NCBI RefSeq assembly: GCF_002083135.2
Contig: NZ_NBTM02000001.1
Location: forward strand, 372,001 to 436,000
Length of the DNA stretch: 64,000 bases
DNA from: Aerococcus viridans
GTDB taxonomy: Bacteria > Bacillota > Bacilli > Lactobacillales > Aerococcaceae
Direction: 5' to 3'
The first letter of the stretch is position 1, and each line of letters opens with the position of its first letter. The notes under the pieces were generated by a model, which was not told the origin of the DNA, did not search any database, and saw only the letters and a list, made by a program, of their open reading frames with translations. Position numbers and translations under genes: made by a program. This document shows, piece after piece, positions 23,284 through 33,381 of the stretch.

Positions 23284-26031
23284 CTAGAGTACGTGTTGCG
23301 CTGGCGCTTCTACAAGGTCTAACAAGGTGTCATCAACCGTGAAGAAAATAATTTGGTGCGATGCCGCAAATTTTTGTAAGAAGCGGTAAATGTTTGACCG
23401 GTATTTACGGTCTAAATGTGAGAAGGCTTCATCAATAATGATCGGTAATTCAATGTTACCAAGCTGTGCATCCATAAAGGCGAACCGCATAGCCACGAAT
23501 AATAAGGCTTTCTCCCCGCGAGACAATTGGTTTACAGACACTTCAGAATCATCCGCTAGACGAACCGTCATCCCCTCTTCACTAAAGGCTAAATTGGTAA
23601 AACGGCTATCCGATAAATCAACCAAGAACCGCGATGCGTTTGTTAAAACACGTTCTTTGACATCTGACGATTCCCCAACAGTAGCCTTTTCAAAGGTCGC
23701 AATGGCCAACTTGTTGGCTGCCCATTCAACAGACAATTGATAAGCTTCATCCACTTGTGCTTGATAAGCTTGCAATAAATCTGGTGCCATACCCTCGCTA
23801 GCAATCTCCTGGATTTGGCTACGTTTGTCAGCAGTTGACCGAGTTAGGTCCGCAATTTCTGTTTCCATGTCCGCAATCTTTTGACGTAAGTCAGTTAATT
23901 GTTGGTCGACTGGACGGTCTTGTTGTAAGTAGATGGCCAAGTTTAAGTCTAAGTGGTTAGCTAAGATATCATGACGATTTTGTTTTTGTTTCATTTGTTT
24001 TTGCTGGTCAATGGCTGCTAGTAACTCGTCACCAGACCGGTAATTATATTGATCAAGGATTCGCTCTTGGTCAGCCTTAATAGCAGATAGTTCTGCTTGT
24101 AATTGTTGACGACGGTTAGCACGACTTTGTTCTTCATATGAAGCATAGTCTTGGTCCGCTTGTTGACGTCTTAAAGCTAAATAGTCATCTTCAAATTGTT
24201 GGAAGTAGGCATCTTCGCTGATTTCCCCAACTTCTAGTGAATTAGCATATTCAGCCCATTGTTGTTCGTGGGCTTTACCAAAGTTAGAGACACCAAGGGT
24301 CATTTCTAACTGTTGGATTTTGTGGTCTAGGTTAAATATTTCATCTACATAAGTATCTTCTAACCATACTTGAGAAGAAATATTTGAAGAACCACCTTTT
24401 TCTGCTAATAATTTATCTAATTCAGTCACAATATCGGTTGATTCATAAGATAAATGGGCTAATTGTTCTTCTTGAATTTCTTTGTTGCGGTGGACTTCGT
24501 TTAATTCAGATTGAATGTCTTCTAAATCTAAATCATAGGCTTCAAGTTTATCTTCATATTGTTTTAACTTGGCATTTTGTACCATCATACCAATAATCAA
24601 AATAATAATACCTGCGATAGTCGCTGTCACACCAGCACCAAATAGGAAGGTCATTGACGTCACAAAGTAAGCAACGAGTAAGACAATCCCCATTCCTGCA
24701 AGGACACTACCAAATAAGCGGATCCAACGGTCATCTTGTCGGCCATTAGCCTCAAGTTCATCCCGTTCATAAGATAACTGAGTGTATTCATTTTCCAAAG
24801 AGCTAGCCTTTTCAGATAAGTTTGTCATATCACTTTGGCTATGGTTATAGAAAATGCGTTTGTTTTCTAATTCTTTGTATCGTTGTTGCCAGTAAGATCT
24901 TTCATCTGCGGATAATTCATCCGGTAACTCGGCCATTTCTTCAGCACCAAGTAAGGACATTAACCGTTGCTTCTCATAACGACGTTCAATCAATTCTTGA
25001 CTGAATTCTTCGTTCTGACGCATACGGTCTCTAAAGGCACGGGCTTCAACCACCATTTGTTCACTGACATTTGGATGGTTCAAAATCCAGTCCATACCAG
25101 AAGAATTGCCTGCAGCAGTTTGATCATCTGCTGCTAGCCCATCATTTTCGTCCGTTAATTCGGCCAATTGTTGGGTAATGTGTTGGCTTTGATTTTCATG
25201 TTGTAACCATTTATTGGCCAATTCAGGTTCAAAGTCCACAAATTCAAATGATTCCAGTTCATCATGCAATTGTAGATATTCGTTCATTGATGTAGACTGT
25301 TGGTTGGCTAATTCCAGTTGAATTTCACCACTTGTTGCGTCCTTTAAGCTGGTTTGCAGACGGCTTAAACGACTAGATTCTTGCTCATATGATTGGCGTA
25401 AATCAAAGTAAGCTGCTTCCTTATCTTGCGCCTTTGTTAGTCTGCCTTCAGCTGTTTCAATCTCTTGGATCTTTTGGTTTAAGACTGGGTTCTTACCGTT
25501 TGGCTTGTAGATTTCTTCAGCCTGTTTAGCCATATGAGGGGTGATATCGGTTAAGACTTGGCGTCCCGACATCCCAATTGACATCAAGCTTTTAGCAAAG
25601 TCTTCTTCATCATCCCACACAAAGTCCATTAAATCATCTTCTGAAAAACCGAAGTAGGCAAGGTAATCTGTCTTACTTAAATCATTCCACAAGAAAGAAA
25701 CATCGTTTGTGACTTGTTTCTCCCCTTTGTTAATTGTGTAAGTCAGTTGTTGTTTGCCATTTGTTTTGGTTCGTTCAATCATGACATCCCCGTATTTAGT
25801 ATTTGTAAGGTATAAACGGCCTCCGTATTTGATATTATCATTGGTATCATAATTTCTAGCATTTTTACGGCGTGTGTTTGGGAAACCAAACATGACACTT
25901 AATAGGAATGACATTAGGGTGGTTTTTCCAGACCCATTCAAACCAGAAAAAATATTTAAATTGGGTGTTAGCTGGAAGGATTGGTCAACCCATTTTCCAT
26001 ACCCAAAAATCTCAAAGCGTTGAATATGCAT
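23284..26031 (-). CDS. yhaN: SbcC/Rad50-like ATPase YhaN
   Basis: A 915-residue AAA/SMC-like protein. The N-terminal Walker A GLNGSGKTTL is at residues 30-38. Long coiled-coil segments follow, interrupted at about 435-482 by two hydrophobic helices. The C-terminal half-ATPase has LSRGEKALLF and Walker B PIIIDEAFSHLD. The central membrane hairpin is characteristic of YhaN and distinguishes it from SbcC. It is expected to work with the nuclease YhaO encoded directly upstream (2-base gap), by analogy with SbcCD in DNA end processing; the membrane link is unexplained. Confidence 0.9.
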   Translation of the reverse strand: MHIQRFEIFGYGKWVDQSFQLTPNLNIFSGLNGSGKTTLMSFLLSVMFGFPNTRRKNARNYDTNDNIKYGGRLYLTNTKYGDVMIERTKTNGKQQLTYTINKGEKQVTNDVSFLWNDLSKTDYLAYFGFSEDDLMDFVWDDEEDFAKSLMSIGMSGRQVLTDITPHMAKQAEEIYKPNGKNPVLNQKIQEIETAEGRLTKAQDKEAAYFDLRQSYEQESSRLSRLQTSLKDATSGEIQLELANQQSTSMNEYLQLHDELESFEFVDFEPELANKWLQHENQSQHITQQLAELTDENDGLAADDQTAAGNSSGMDWILNHPNVSEQMVVEARAFRDRMRQNEEFSQELIERRYEKQRLMSLLGAEEMAELPDELSADERSYWQQRYKELENKRIFYNHSQSDMTNLSEKASSLENEYTQLSYERDELEANGRQDDRWIRLFGSVLAGMGIVLLVAYFVTSMTFLFGAGVTATIAGIIILIIGMMVQNAKLKQYEDKLEAYDLDLEDIQSELNEVHRNKEIQEEQLAHLSYESTDIVTELDKLLAEKGGSSNISSQVWLEDTYVDEIFNLDHKIQQLEMTLGVSNFGKAHEQQWAEYANSLEVGEISEDAYFQQFEDDYLALRRQQADQDYASYEEQSRANRRQQLQAELSAIKADQERILDQYNYRSGDELLAAIDQQKQMKQKQNRHDILANHLDLNLAIYLQQDRPVDQQLTDLRQKIADMETEIADLTRSTADKRSQIQEIASEGMAPDLLQAYQAQVDEAYQLSVEWAANKLAIATFEKATVGESSDVKERVLTNASRFLVDLSDSRFTNLAFSEEGMTVRLADDSEVSVNQLSRGEKALLFVAMRFAFMDAQLGNIELPIIIDEAFSHLDRKYRSNIYRFLQKFAASHQIIFFTVDDTLLDLVEAPAQHVL

Positions 26032-26033
26032 GG

Positions 26034-27311
26034 CTAAAATCTCCTTTGTTCCTGGCTATAACTTGCTTGCTCTAAAATGATTTTCTCTTTCGCCTTGGCC
26101 AAAATATCTGCCTTGAATTGGTCTGGGTCGATTGCAGAACCAATTAGTCGCTGCCATTGTCCGTTCTTCTCAAGGTCTTCAATGACTTTTTGGTATTGGT
26201 CAGTGTCTTCGACAATATTTTCGAAGGCTTGTTTCATGCTCTCGTTGAAGACTGGTGAAGGTGACCATACAGCCTGATCTTTCACCTCAATATCAAGTGA
26301 AACCAAGTAGACTTTCTGTTCACGACTGGCATTTTGATTGCGAAGAGACCATTGTAATTGTTCCAATAACTCTTCCGCATAGGTATTCCACCAGTAAAGC
26401 GCCTCTTCATTTCCGTCTGTCAGGAAGGTCATGCGAGAAATTACATTGACTGCCTCATCTTTTGCGAACATGATATGTTCATGCAAGGCCGTTTCAATGT
26501 TGTTACGTAAGGTATCCAGACTGTTAACTGGACCTAAATCACGAGTTGAATGTTGAAATTGCCATTCAGCTGTTTCAATAAATTCTAATTCAGCTGGGAC
26601 GCCCTTAGCTAAGTTAACGATTAAGGCGCCTTTAGCCCCGTCTTCCTTGAAGCTAGCCCCTTGAATGTTTCCTGGGTACACCATAGCAGGATTTTCATAG
26701 ATCACTTGTCCTTTATGAATGTGACCAAGCGCCCAGTAGTCATAGCCGTGACTAGCTAATTGACTTGGGTTAAAAGGTGCATACCGCTTTTGCCCATCAG
26801 TAGATGAATTGTCTCCGTGTAGCAACCCGATGTGGTAGTCGACTAAGGTGTCACGATTCGGATAGGCCTCTGAACGGTCTTCTGAAATCCATTGCTGATC
26901 ATAAGAGAAACCTGTGATAGCCACACTTTCCCCAGCTGGTGTTGATAGGTATTTCGTTTCAGGTTCAGCCCCGAAAATATAGACATTCTTAGGTAATTTC
27001 AAGCGGTGATCAGCGTCAGCATCGAAGTCGTGGTTACCGTAAATCATGTATACTGGAATATCCGCGTCAGCTAACCGTTGCATCCCGTTGGAAAAGGCAA
27101 ATTGCGCACGCAAAGTGGCACGCGCCCCATGGTAGATATCACCGGCAATTAAGAAAAAGTCTACTTGTTCATTAATCGCTGTTTGAATTAAGTTGTCGAA
27201 TGAATTTAAAGTTGCTTCTGATAAAGCATATTGCAAGTAATCGTCTTTGATTGGTAAATTTTTGAAGGTCTGGTCCAAATGCAAATCTGCTGTGTGTATA
27301 AATCTCACCAT
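26034..27311 (-). CDS. yhaO: SbcD/Mre11-like metallophosphoesterase YhaO
   Basis: A 425-residue DNA-repair exonuclease family protein. The metallophosphoesterase motifs are in order: DLHLD (D9, H11), AGDIYHG, GNHDFD and GHIHKG. The C-terminal capping region follows. I start at ATG 27311 (MVRFIHTADLHL, GGAG at 8 bases); an ATG six codons upstream lacks a ribosome site. It heads the yhaO-yhaN-yhaM operon, with an extended -10 (TGTTAAAAT) in the spacer at about 27375-27385. It likely forms a nuclease complex with YhaN. Confidence 0.92.
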   Translation of the reverse strand: MVRFIHTADLHLDQTFKNLPIKDDYLQYALSEATLNSFDNLIQTAINEQVDFFLIAGDIYHGARATLRAQFAFSNGMQRLADADIPVYMIYGNHDFDADADHRLKLPKNVYIFGAEPETKYLSTPAGESVAITGFSYDQQWISEDRSEAYPNRDTLVDYHIGLLHGDNSSTDGQKRYAPFNPSQLASHGYDYWALGHIHKGQVIYENPAMVYPGNIQGASFKEDGAKGALIVNLAKGVPAELEFIETAEWQFQHSTRDLGPVNSLDTLRNNIETALHEHIMFAKDEAVNVISRMTFLTDGNEEALYWWNTYAEELLEQLQWSLRNQNASREQKVYLVSLDIEVKDQAVWSPSPVFNESMKQAFENIVEDTDQYQKVIEDLEKNGQWQRLIGSAIDPDQFKADILAKAKEKIILEQASYSQEQRRF

Positions 27312-27461
27312 ATTGATTACTCCGTTCATAAATTTATTGGCATCTTGCTTAGAAATTGTTAAATTGCCTTATTCTTATTTTAACATACAGACCAGAAACT
27401 TGTGAAAGATGACGCCGTCTTAAAGGATTTTAAAGAATCTAAAACTTGGCAAAATAACCAT

Positions 27462-27496
27462 AAAAAAAGAGCGAGATGATCATCTCGCCCTCTTTT
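27462..27496 (-). terminator. Intrinsic terminator after the YheA-family gene
   Basis: AAAAGAGCGAGATGA pairs with TCATCTCGCCCTCTTTT, almost perfectly, with seven Ts on the minus strand. It separates this gene from yhaO. Confidence 0.9.
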
Positions 27497-27558
27497 AAAC
27501 TTGAAGCCTCTGTTAAACTAGCTTCGCTTTTAATTTAATTTTTGCCAATCAACTAGAA

Positions 27559-27942
27559 CTACGCTTCTGTTTGTCCTTCTGCTTGTTCTGCTAATGATTG
27601 GTATACTTCGTTGATTGGACCAGAAACACCTTTGTTAATGTCTTCAACTAAAGTGTTTAAAGCACGTTCTTTATCCATCAAGCTAGAAATTACTTCGTTG
27701 TTCGCTAATTTTTCTTGTAATTCATTGGCATTTTTTTCATCTTCTTCAGTAATTTCTTGCCCTAATTGAGCCTTGAATTGGAAGCTTGATTGTAATGCAC
27801 GGAATTCAGTGTAGATATCGAATGCTTCTTGGTCATTTTTTAATGCTTCAACAGCTGCTACTAAATCTTTATAAGCTGCTTCTTCACGAATGTCGCGTTC
27901 TAATTGGTTAATTGTATCGTAAATATTTGACAAAATGTTCAC
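27559..27942 (-). CDS. YlbF/YmcA/YheA-family protein
   Basis: A 127-residue, all-helical acidic protein of the YheA/YmcA/YlbF family (NILSNIYDTINQLERDIRE, with EFRALQSSFQFKAQLGQ in the centre). In Bacillus, YmcA, YlbF and YaaT form the Y-complex that steers RNase Y. YheA is the relative encoded next to yhaO, and its function is not established. Position beside yhaOMN and length favour YheA. A good terminator follows; the spacer to the penicillin-binding protein gene upstream is about 170 bases. Confidence 0.85.
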   Translation of the reverse strand: MNILSNIYDTINQLERDIREEAAYKDLVAAVEALKNDQEAFDIYTEFRALQSSFQFKAQLGQEITEEDEKNANELQEKLANNEVISSLMDKERALNTLVEDINKGVSGPINEVYQSLAEQAEGQTEA

Positions 27943-28110
27943 TCCTCAAAAATGTTCTTAGGTATGTGACAACTGGGTCACGTCCTTAGTTGCTATTTAA
28001 CAATAGTTATCAAATCGAGCGTCAGGCGACTTAATGTCGCGCCGCTTCTTTTCAACTACATTTTCCAATATAACATGCTTTCAGAATCATTGAAAGCCAA
28101 AAGGGGTGGC

Positions 28111-30204
28111 CTATTGTCCGCCAAATAATCCTTGGAAGAATTCTTGTACAGAATCAAGGACTGATCCGCCCTCTGATTCACTATCAGAAGTTGGTACCTC
28201 AGACGATGACTCTTCAGATGCTGCAGCTTCTTCAGATTGAATTTGATTATATTCATCATAAGCTGATTGCACCGTAAATTCAGTTCCTGGGCTAGCATTC
28301 AAGACGCCATCTAGGATGTCTGAGAAGGCCAATTTAGATGATCCTTCTGACTGATACCATAAGTAAGTATCTTCATCGGTATCATCAAATCCAAACCATG
28401 TGGCAATGACCACATCTGGTGTATAGGCAATATCCCATTCATCTTTGTTCCCTGAAGAGAAGTTTGCAGATTCAGCTGAACCTGTCTTACCAGCAATCTT
28501 GTATCCTTCAGGTTCCATAGTTGAACCAGTACCCCCTTCATCATAAACAGACATTAGAATAGCAGTCATCTCGTCTGCTACTTCTTCTGATACTGCTTGG
28601 TTTTGAACCGGTTCTTGTTCCTCTACAACCACATTCCCTTGTTGGTCTTCAATTCGGGTAATGTATTGACCTTCAGAACGCACCCCACCGTTAGCGAAAG
28701 CAGAATAGGCAGAGGCCATTTGCAGTGGCGATACCCCGCCATCCCTGAATGAACCTAAAGCTAAACTCAAGTTCTTATCGGCATCACTATATGGAATCCC
28801 AAAGTCATCTAATTTGGATACAGCTGCATTCACACCGAGCTCATTCATCAACCAAACAGCTGACGTATTTTTCGACTTAGCCACGGCATCCCATAGTAGA
28901 ATTTCCCCCACAGATTCAAAGTTCCAGTTTTCAGGCGTATAGTTATCGGTCCCGTAAGACTGTACTTCATCAGGGATGACAGATTGAGCAGTGTAGCCTT
29001 TTTCCAAGGCTAGGGCATAAACCAATAATGGTTTGATGGTTGAAGCTGGGCTTCTTGAAATTTGTGTCGCCCGGTTAAAGCCTCTAAATGAATAGTCGCC
29101 GGTACCACCGACTGAGGCCATTACCCCACCAGTTGCTGGGTCCATCGCAACGGACGCTGATTGGGCCAATTCACCAGATGGCGACGTTGGGAATAGCGAT
29201 GTATTCTCATATGAAGCCTCTAGTTCCGTTTGGTAAGTTTGATTTAAGTTGGTATAAATCTTGTAATTACCGTTCATAATATCTTCTTCAGATAAGCCGT
29301 ATTTATCGATTGCCTCATTGATTACCGCATCGAAGTAATAAGGATAAGCATAGGTATCGCTAGAGGTGTCATTGTTCATTTGCACCAATTCTGTATTGAT
29401 CGCGGCATCGACTTCCTCTTGTGTGATGAATTCATTATCGGCCATTAATTGTAAAATGGTATTACGGCGTTCCACCGTCGCATCATAATCATCCACTGGG
29501 TTATACAGGGTTGGTCCTTTCAAGGCACCGGCAATGACCGCTGCATTATCAACAGTCACCTCGGATGCTGACACCCCAAAGTATTTCAAGCTAGCATCCT
29601 CTACCCCATAAGCACCGTTACCGAAGTAGGCATTATTTAAATACATTTCTAAAATTTCATCTTTTGTATAATTCTTCTCGATTTCAAAAGCCAAGAACAA
29701 CTCTTTTAACTTACGCATTAGGGACTGGTCATTGTCCAAAAAAGCATTCTTCACTAATTGCTGGGTAATGGTTGACCCACCTCCGACAATTTGTCCACTT
29801 GTTAAATAACCAAAAGCCGCACGGGCAATCCCAATAGGATCAAATCCCTGGTGGTCATAAAATCGTTTATCCTCTGTTGAAATGACCGCATCTTGAATAT
29901 TGGTCGATATATCTGCCAATTCAACATAGGTACCGGCATCATTGGAAATTTCACCAGCATACTCGCCGTCTTGGTCGTAAAACTCCGTTGTCACTTGTAG
30001 TTTTGCCGGCAAGTCACTCACATCAGTCGTTTTGGCACCTATCAGTAAATAGGATTCCAAGACAAATCCAAAAGCCAAGATGATCAAAATCAACCATCGG
30101 GTAATCCGATATCGTTGCCACAAACTGCGGAACTTTTGCCACAAAGTGGGATTTGAATCATCCGAATACATATCTCGATCATTCGATTCAAAATTATTTC
30201 GCAT
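28111..30204 (-). CDS. Class A penicillin-binding protein (PBP1A type)
   Basis: A 697-residue bifunctional peptidoglycan synthase. A cytoplasmic tail of about 33 residues precedes one membrane helix (about 35-57). The GT51 glycosyltransferase domain (about 80-255) has the catalytic EDKRFYDHQG and GGSTITQQLVKN. The transpeptidase domain has the acyl-serine S388 in SPASTIKP, SKNTSAVW and K573-T-G in GKTGSAES. A low-complexity Ser/Glu tail (about 650-685) ends in a short hydrophobic segment (SVQEFFQGLFGG). Ribosome site AGGAAG. No RecU gene is adjacent, unlike Bacillus ponA. No clear terminator follows. Confidence 0.93.
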   Translation of the reverse strand: MRNNFESNDRDMYSDDSNPTLWQKFRSLWQRYRITRWLILIILAFGFVLESYLLIGAKTTDVSDLPAKLQVTTEFYDQDGEYAGEISNDAGTYVELADISTNIQDAVISTEDKRFYDHQGFDPIGIARAAFGYLTSGQIVGGGSTITQQLVKNAFLDNDQSLMRKLKELFLAFEIEKNYTKDEILEMYLNNAYFGNGAYGVEDASLKYFGVSASEVTVDNAAVIAGALKGPTLYNPVDDYDATVERRNTILQLMADNEFITQEEVDAAINTELVQMNNDTSSDTYAYPYYFDAVINEAIDKYGLSEEDIMNGNYKIYTNLNQTYQTELEASYENTSLFPTSPSGELAQSASVAMDPATGGVMASVGGTGDYSFRGFNRATQISRSPASTIKPLLVYALALEKGYTAQSVIPDEVQSYGTDNYTPENWNFESVGEILLWDAVAKSKNTSAVWLMNELGVNAAVSKLDDFGIPYSDADKNLSLALGSFRDGGVSPLQMASAYSAFANGGVRSEGQYITRIEDQQGNVVVEEQEPVQNQAVSEEVADEMTAILMSVYDEGGTGSTMEPEGYKIAGKTGSAESANFSSGNKDEWDIAYTPDVVIATWFGFDDTDEDTYLWYQSEGSSKLAFSDILDGVLNASPGTEFTVQSAYDEYNQIQSEEAAASEESSSEVPTSDSESEGGSVLDSVQEFFQGLFGGQ

Positions 30205-30417
30205 TGTTTTCTTCCTATCTTATTTGTCTACAGTATTTTCCATTTTTCATTACTATTTTACCAGAAATCCCATACAATCACTCGGACTCTGGTTGGATAT
30301 TGCAAAAAATGCCTTGCCTAAAAAGCGATCAGTCGAACATTTTAACCTATTCTCGCACGCTGCAAAACAAAGCACAATAGGATAAAGCGATTATTAACAT
30401 AAATTTAGTAAGATAGC

Positions 30418-30462
30418 AAAAAAAGTAACCAGCATTTTCTTTTACAAAAATTGCCAGCTACT
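30418..30462 (-). terminator. Intrinsic terminator after the DUF4153 gene
   Basis: An 11-bp stem with G-U pairs (30424-30434 with 30452-30462), extended inside by AAAAT/ATTTT, is followed on the minus strand by seven Ts. Confidence 0.8.
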
Positions 30463-30483
30463 TGCCCTCATTCAAATTAACAT

Positions 30484-32244
30484 TTATTTTTCAGACAGTA
30501 TCAAGATAAAATAGCCTGACCCCGTCCGGTCACTATCCACACCACTTGACGAATAGATAGAGAAGTCTTGGACCACCAAGGTAGCCGTATAAGAATCAGA
30601 TTCTTGGCTAAATGTCGCTTGGTCAATCGTTAAAGAAATATTCTCCGCTTCCGTTAAATCCTCAAGACCAGATAGGTCAAAGGTTAAGGCTTCACCGCTA
30701 TCCTTATCGGTCACTTGTAACCTAGTCACGTCCATCATTTCATGGTTAAAATTTTTACCTAAAGCAGTGAAAGTCACCGGGCTATCGTAAGCATTCAATA
30801 AGACCAATTCACCGCCACCACTACTTGTAAAAGCAGTTGAAGACCCTTCATCAAAGTTTAAGTGGGCTGAGAAATAATAACTATCTGAATAGTCATAGTC
30901 ATAATCATCGTCCGTATGAACCCCGTCAAAGGCCCGCAAGTCCTGGTAGACATCAAAATCTTCTGGTATCGACGACACCCGCCCTAATTCATTGTACTTA
31001 TCTAAATATCTCAGCGATTGCTTCATTTTCTGGGCCGTCGTTTCATCCAACTGTTCCACATTTTCAGGCGTTAATTGCAATTGGCCGTCCGTTACCAAAT
31101 CAGGATAGTCAGTAATAATATCATTGACTATTTCCCCTTGGCTAGCCACTGACACAGAAATCGCATCAACTGGTGGCATCATAGCCACAAATAAACCGGC
31201 CGCAAGCACCAGCGGCAACCACTCATTTTTCATCAGGTATAAAATCGCTCCAACAGCTGAAATCGAGCAGAAGAGAATCAACATATACCGACTCATGGTC
31301 ACCCCATATACATTAGAATAGATGACTGACCGGTAAATTTGAAATACCGAGGCAATCAGAACTGCCACCGCATAAATTTGAGTAAACCGGACCACATAAG
31401 CCCGTTCAATCGCTGCTACTAAGAAGAGAACCATCCAGCCCACCACCAAGTAGGACACCATCACAATTTCAATCGTAATATCCGTCCAATTACCCAATGT
31501 CGAGAAGAAATAGATGAAAATAATCACCGTATACACCGTTACAATTGGGATAAATATTTTGGTTAAAAGGACATCTAAGAATTTGCTGACATCAGATGAC
31601 ATCTTACCTTCTTCTTCGACAAAAGGTCGGGAGAATACTGACTGCTGAGACAAGATGTACCAAGGGAAGAAAATGTATATAAGTACCGAAAAGATATCCC
31701 AATACAATTCACCCTCAACATTAGAGATTAGGATGGACCAACCAGCCAAGACCAAGCTAATGCCGATCATTAAGATACCGGTATAAACCGCCGACACGAA
31801 GAAAGACTTAAACCAAATCCGGCAACTCTGGGCAAAATCCAGCCCTTCATTCTTAATCGATGGTAGCCAAATAATCAATAAAGTTAGCAAGAACATGGCA
31901 ATATTGGTTCGGGTAAACAGGTGGCTAGAGTAGAAATCCCCCGTCCGACTGGCAAAGAGGTAATAAACGACTGCCCCAAAGCCGGCCACACCTTGAAGGC
32001 CAAGGGCCTGAACCCGACTGCCATCTTTCAAAAAACGCTCATAAGCCACCTGGACCACAGTCGCCAGCAACATGCCGACCGTACTCGCATAAATCCCCAC
32101 CTCAGCCATTATCGTCGGCTGGTCGTAAGGCATACGTTCCACATACATGGATAGTGCAGCTGCAATAAAACCGAACACGACTACCATTGGAAATCGTAGT
32201 AAACTACCCTTCCATTCATCTAGAGATTGAAACCTCCGCATCAT
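30484..32244 (-). CDS. DUF4153 multi-pass membrane protein
   Basis: A 586-residue protein. The first 375 or so residues hold about ten to eleven hydrophobic helices, followed by a soluble, acidic extracytoplasmic domain to the end. This is the DUF4153 layout, a family known only by sequence. I start at ATG 32244: AGGAGG lies five bases upstream, while an in-frame GTG at 32250 overlaps it. It is monocistronic with a good terminator. There is no hint of substrate or partner from neighbours (PBP1A downstream, trmL upstream). Confidence 0.75.
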   Translation of the reverse strand: MMRRFQSLDEWKGSLLRFPMVVVFGFIAAALSMYVERMPYDQPTIMAEVGIYASTVGMLLATVVQVAYERFLKDGSRVQALGLQGVAGFGAVVYYLFASRTGDFYSSHLFTRTNIAMFLLTLLIIWLPSIKNEGLDFAQSCRIWFKSFFVSAVYTGILMIGISLVLAGWSILISNVEGELYWDIFSVLIYIFFPWYILSQQSVFSRPFVEEEGKMSSDVSKFLDVLLTKIFIPIVTVYTVIIFIYFFSTLGNWTDITIEIVMVSYLVVGWMVLFLVAAIERAYVVRFTQIYAVAVLIASVFQIYRSVIYSNVYGVTMSRYMLILFCSISAVGAILYLMKNEWLPLVLAAGLFVAMMPPVDAISVSVASQGEIVNDIITDYPDLVTDGQLQLTPENVEQLDETTAQKMKQSLRYLDKYNELGRVSSIPEDFDVYQDLRAFDGVHTDDDYDYDYSDSYYFSAHLNFDEGSSTAFTSSGGGELVLLNAYDSPVTFTALGKNFNHEMMDVTRLQVTDKDSGEALTFDLSGLEDLTEAENISLTIDQATFSQESDSYTATLVVQDFSIYSSSGVDSDRTGSGYFILILSEK

Positions 32245-32820
32245 CAGCACCTCCTCCCAAATAGGTAAATAAATTTTGAAATCGCTTTATTATTCATCTA
32301 TTATACCATTAAGATTATAGAAAGTAGGCACAATACGGCAGAAAATTGGTTTATAGTCGAGTCTTAGTGATTCTATTATCTGTGTTCCTTGGAAATATTC
32401 CCCCATCGAAGTTAGTACGATTTACCAAGGTTAGATTTACTTGGATTGGTTCCTAATTTCACCGGTGACAATGTATCGAAAAGCAAGACATCCGTAATTA
32501 GTAAAATTTGCAGTGAAATCGATATTGAAGATTATGCATTTGCTTGGATTTATCACTGTTTAAATGTTATTTCATTTTCACATTTATTTTGTCAGAGGCG
32601 GAGCTTTCCTATCTTGCCTTAGCGGTGCCACTGCAAGTTGAGCTCTAAAGAGCAAGCAGGTCTCCACTTCAGGAATATTTGTAGCAAGTAAACTTGCCAC
32701 GGCATATTCCTTCCAGTGTTACCAGCCTGAACGCCCTGAATCACATCCTGATTTTAAGGTAATGATAGAGAAGACATGAAACCAAAGACCGTCAATTTTC
32801 TTGATAACTTATGATACAAA
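32245..32820. other. Long intergenic region with repeat and hairpins
   Basis: About 575 bases without a supported gene. 32415-32605 (plus) is open for about 60 codons but has no start codon or ribosome site. 32590-32720 contains hairpin-forming segments, for example GGAATAT 32671-32677 region with ATATTCC 32704-32710 enclosing GCAAG/CTTGC. Its CCTTAGC.GTG...GCAGGTCTCC pattern loosely resembles the structured block in the IS. Element A ends the region. Confidence 0.5.
32701..32769 (-). repeat. Dispersed intergenic repeat, element A (copy 2)
   Basis: The reverse complement begins CTATCATTACCTTAAAATCA and continues GGATGTGAT, 28 of 29 bases identical to 2610-2638. Looser similarity extends to a GGCGTnCAG..nGG..n.CTGGA segment and TGCC. 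Confidence 0.7.
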
Positions 32821-32858
32821 AAAAGCGTTATTAGGATTTGTTTGTCCTAACCACGCTT
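32819..32858 (-). terminator. Intrinsic terminator after trmL
   Basis: A 14-bp stem (32823-32836 with 32845-32858, one mismatch and G-U pairs) is followed on the minus strand by seven Ts. Confidence 0.88.
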
Positions 32859-32865
32859 AGTTGGA

Positions 32866-33381
32866 TTAATCTAATTTGTCATTTTCATAATGGTGGGTCA
32901 ACTCTAACTTATTAAAAGATTGTTGACGTTGTACTTCATAAATCACCAAGGCCGCACAATTCGATAAGTTCAATGAACGAACATGGGTATCATCCATTGG
33001 AATACGAATGCATTTGTCTTCATGCGCACGCATAAACGCTTCAGGCAATCCTGTTGTTTCTTTTCCAAACATCAAGAAGATATCTTGGTCTTGATCATTA
33101 TTACCGTAATCAATATCTGAATACACATGGTTAGCAAATTTTGTTACTAAATATAATTGGTTGTCGCCTAGATATTCCATGAAGGCGTCTAGATTCGCAT
33201 GGTAAGTAATATCTACAGCATTCCAATAGTCCAAACCAGCACGTTTTAAATGCTTGTCATCTGTTTTAAACCCTAAAGGCTCAATCAAATGTAGGTGGGT
33301 ATCAGTCGCTGCACAAGTACGGGCAATGTTTCCTGTATTTGCTGGAATTTCTGGTTCAAATAATACAATATGGTTAGTCAT
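32866..33381 (-). CDS. trmL: tRNA (cytidine-34-2'-O)-methyltransferase
   Basis: A 171-residue SPOUT-fold methyltransferase that modifies the wobble base of tRNA-Leu. The family start HIVLFEPEIPANTGNIARTC, the middle MFGKETTGLP and the C-terminal knot segment IPM...VRSLNLSNCAALVIYE are all present. Length fits TrmL (about 155-170). It is divergent from the YkvI-type gene, with a 230-base spacer, and is closed by its own terminator. Confidence 0.94.
   Translation of the reverse strand: MTNHIVLFEPEIPANTGNIARTCAATDTHLHLIEPLGFKTDDKHLKRAGLDYWNAVDITYHANLDAFMEYLGDNQLYLVTKFANHVYSDIDYGNNDQDQDIFLMFGKETTGLPEAFMRAHEDKCIRIPMDDTHVRSLNLSNCAALVIYEVQRQQSFNKLELTHHYENDKLD

Noticed and set aside
23390-23740. Plus-strand frame of 116 codons inside yhaN
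   Set aside because: Antisense shadow of a strongly supported gene; no ribosome site.
27943-28110. Hairpins between yheA and the PBP gene considered as a riboswitch or terminator
   Set aside because: Stems are short and no T run follows; no known riboswitch pattern is visible. Only a weak resemblance to the IS passenger (CACGTCCTTAG, AAATCGAG) is noted.
32415-32605. Open plus-strand stretch of about 60 codons
   Set aside because: No start codon, no ribosome site and no recognisable family; could be an old gene remnant but cannot be supported.
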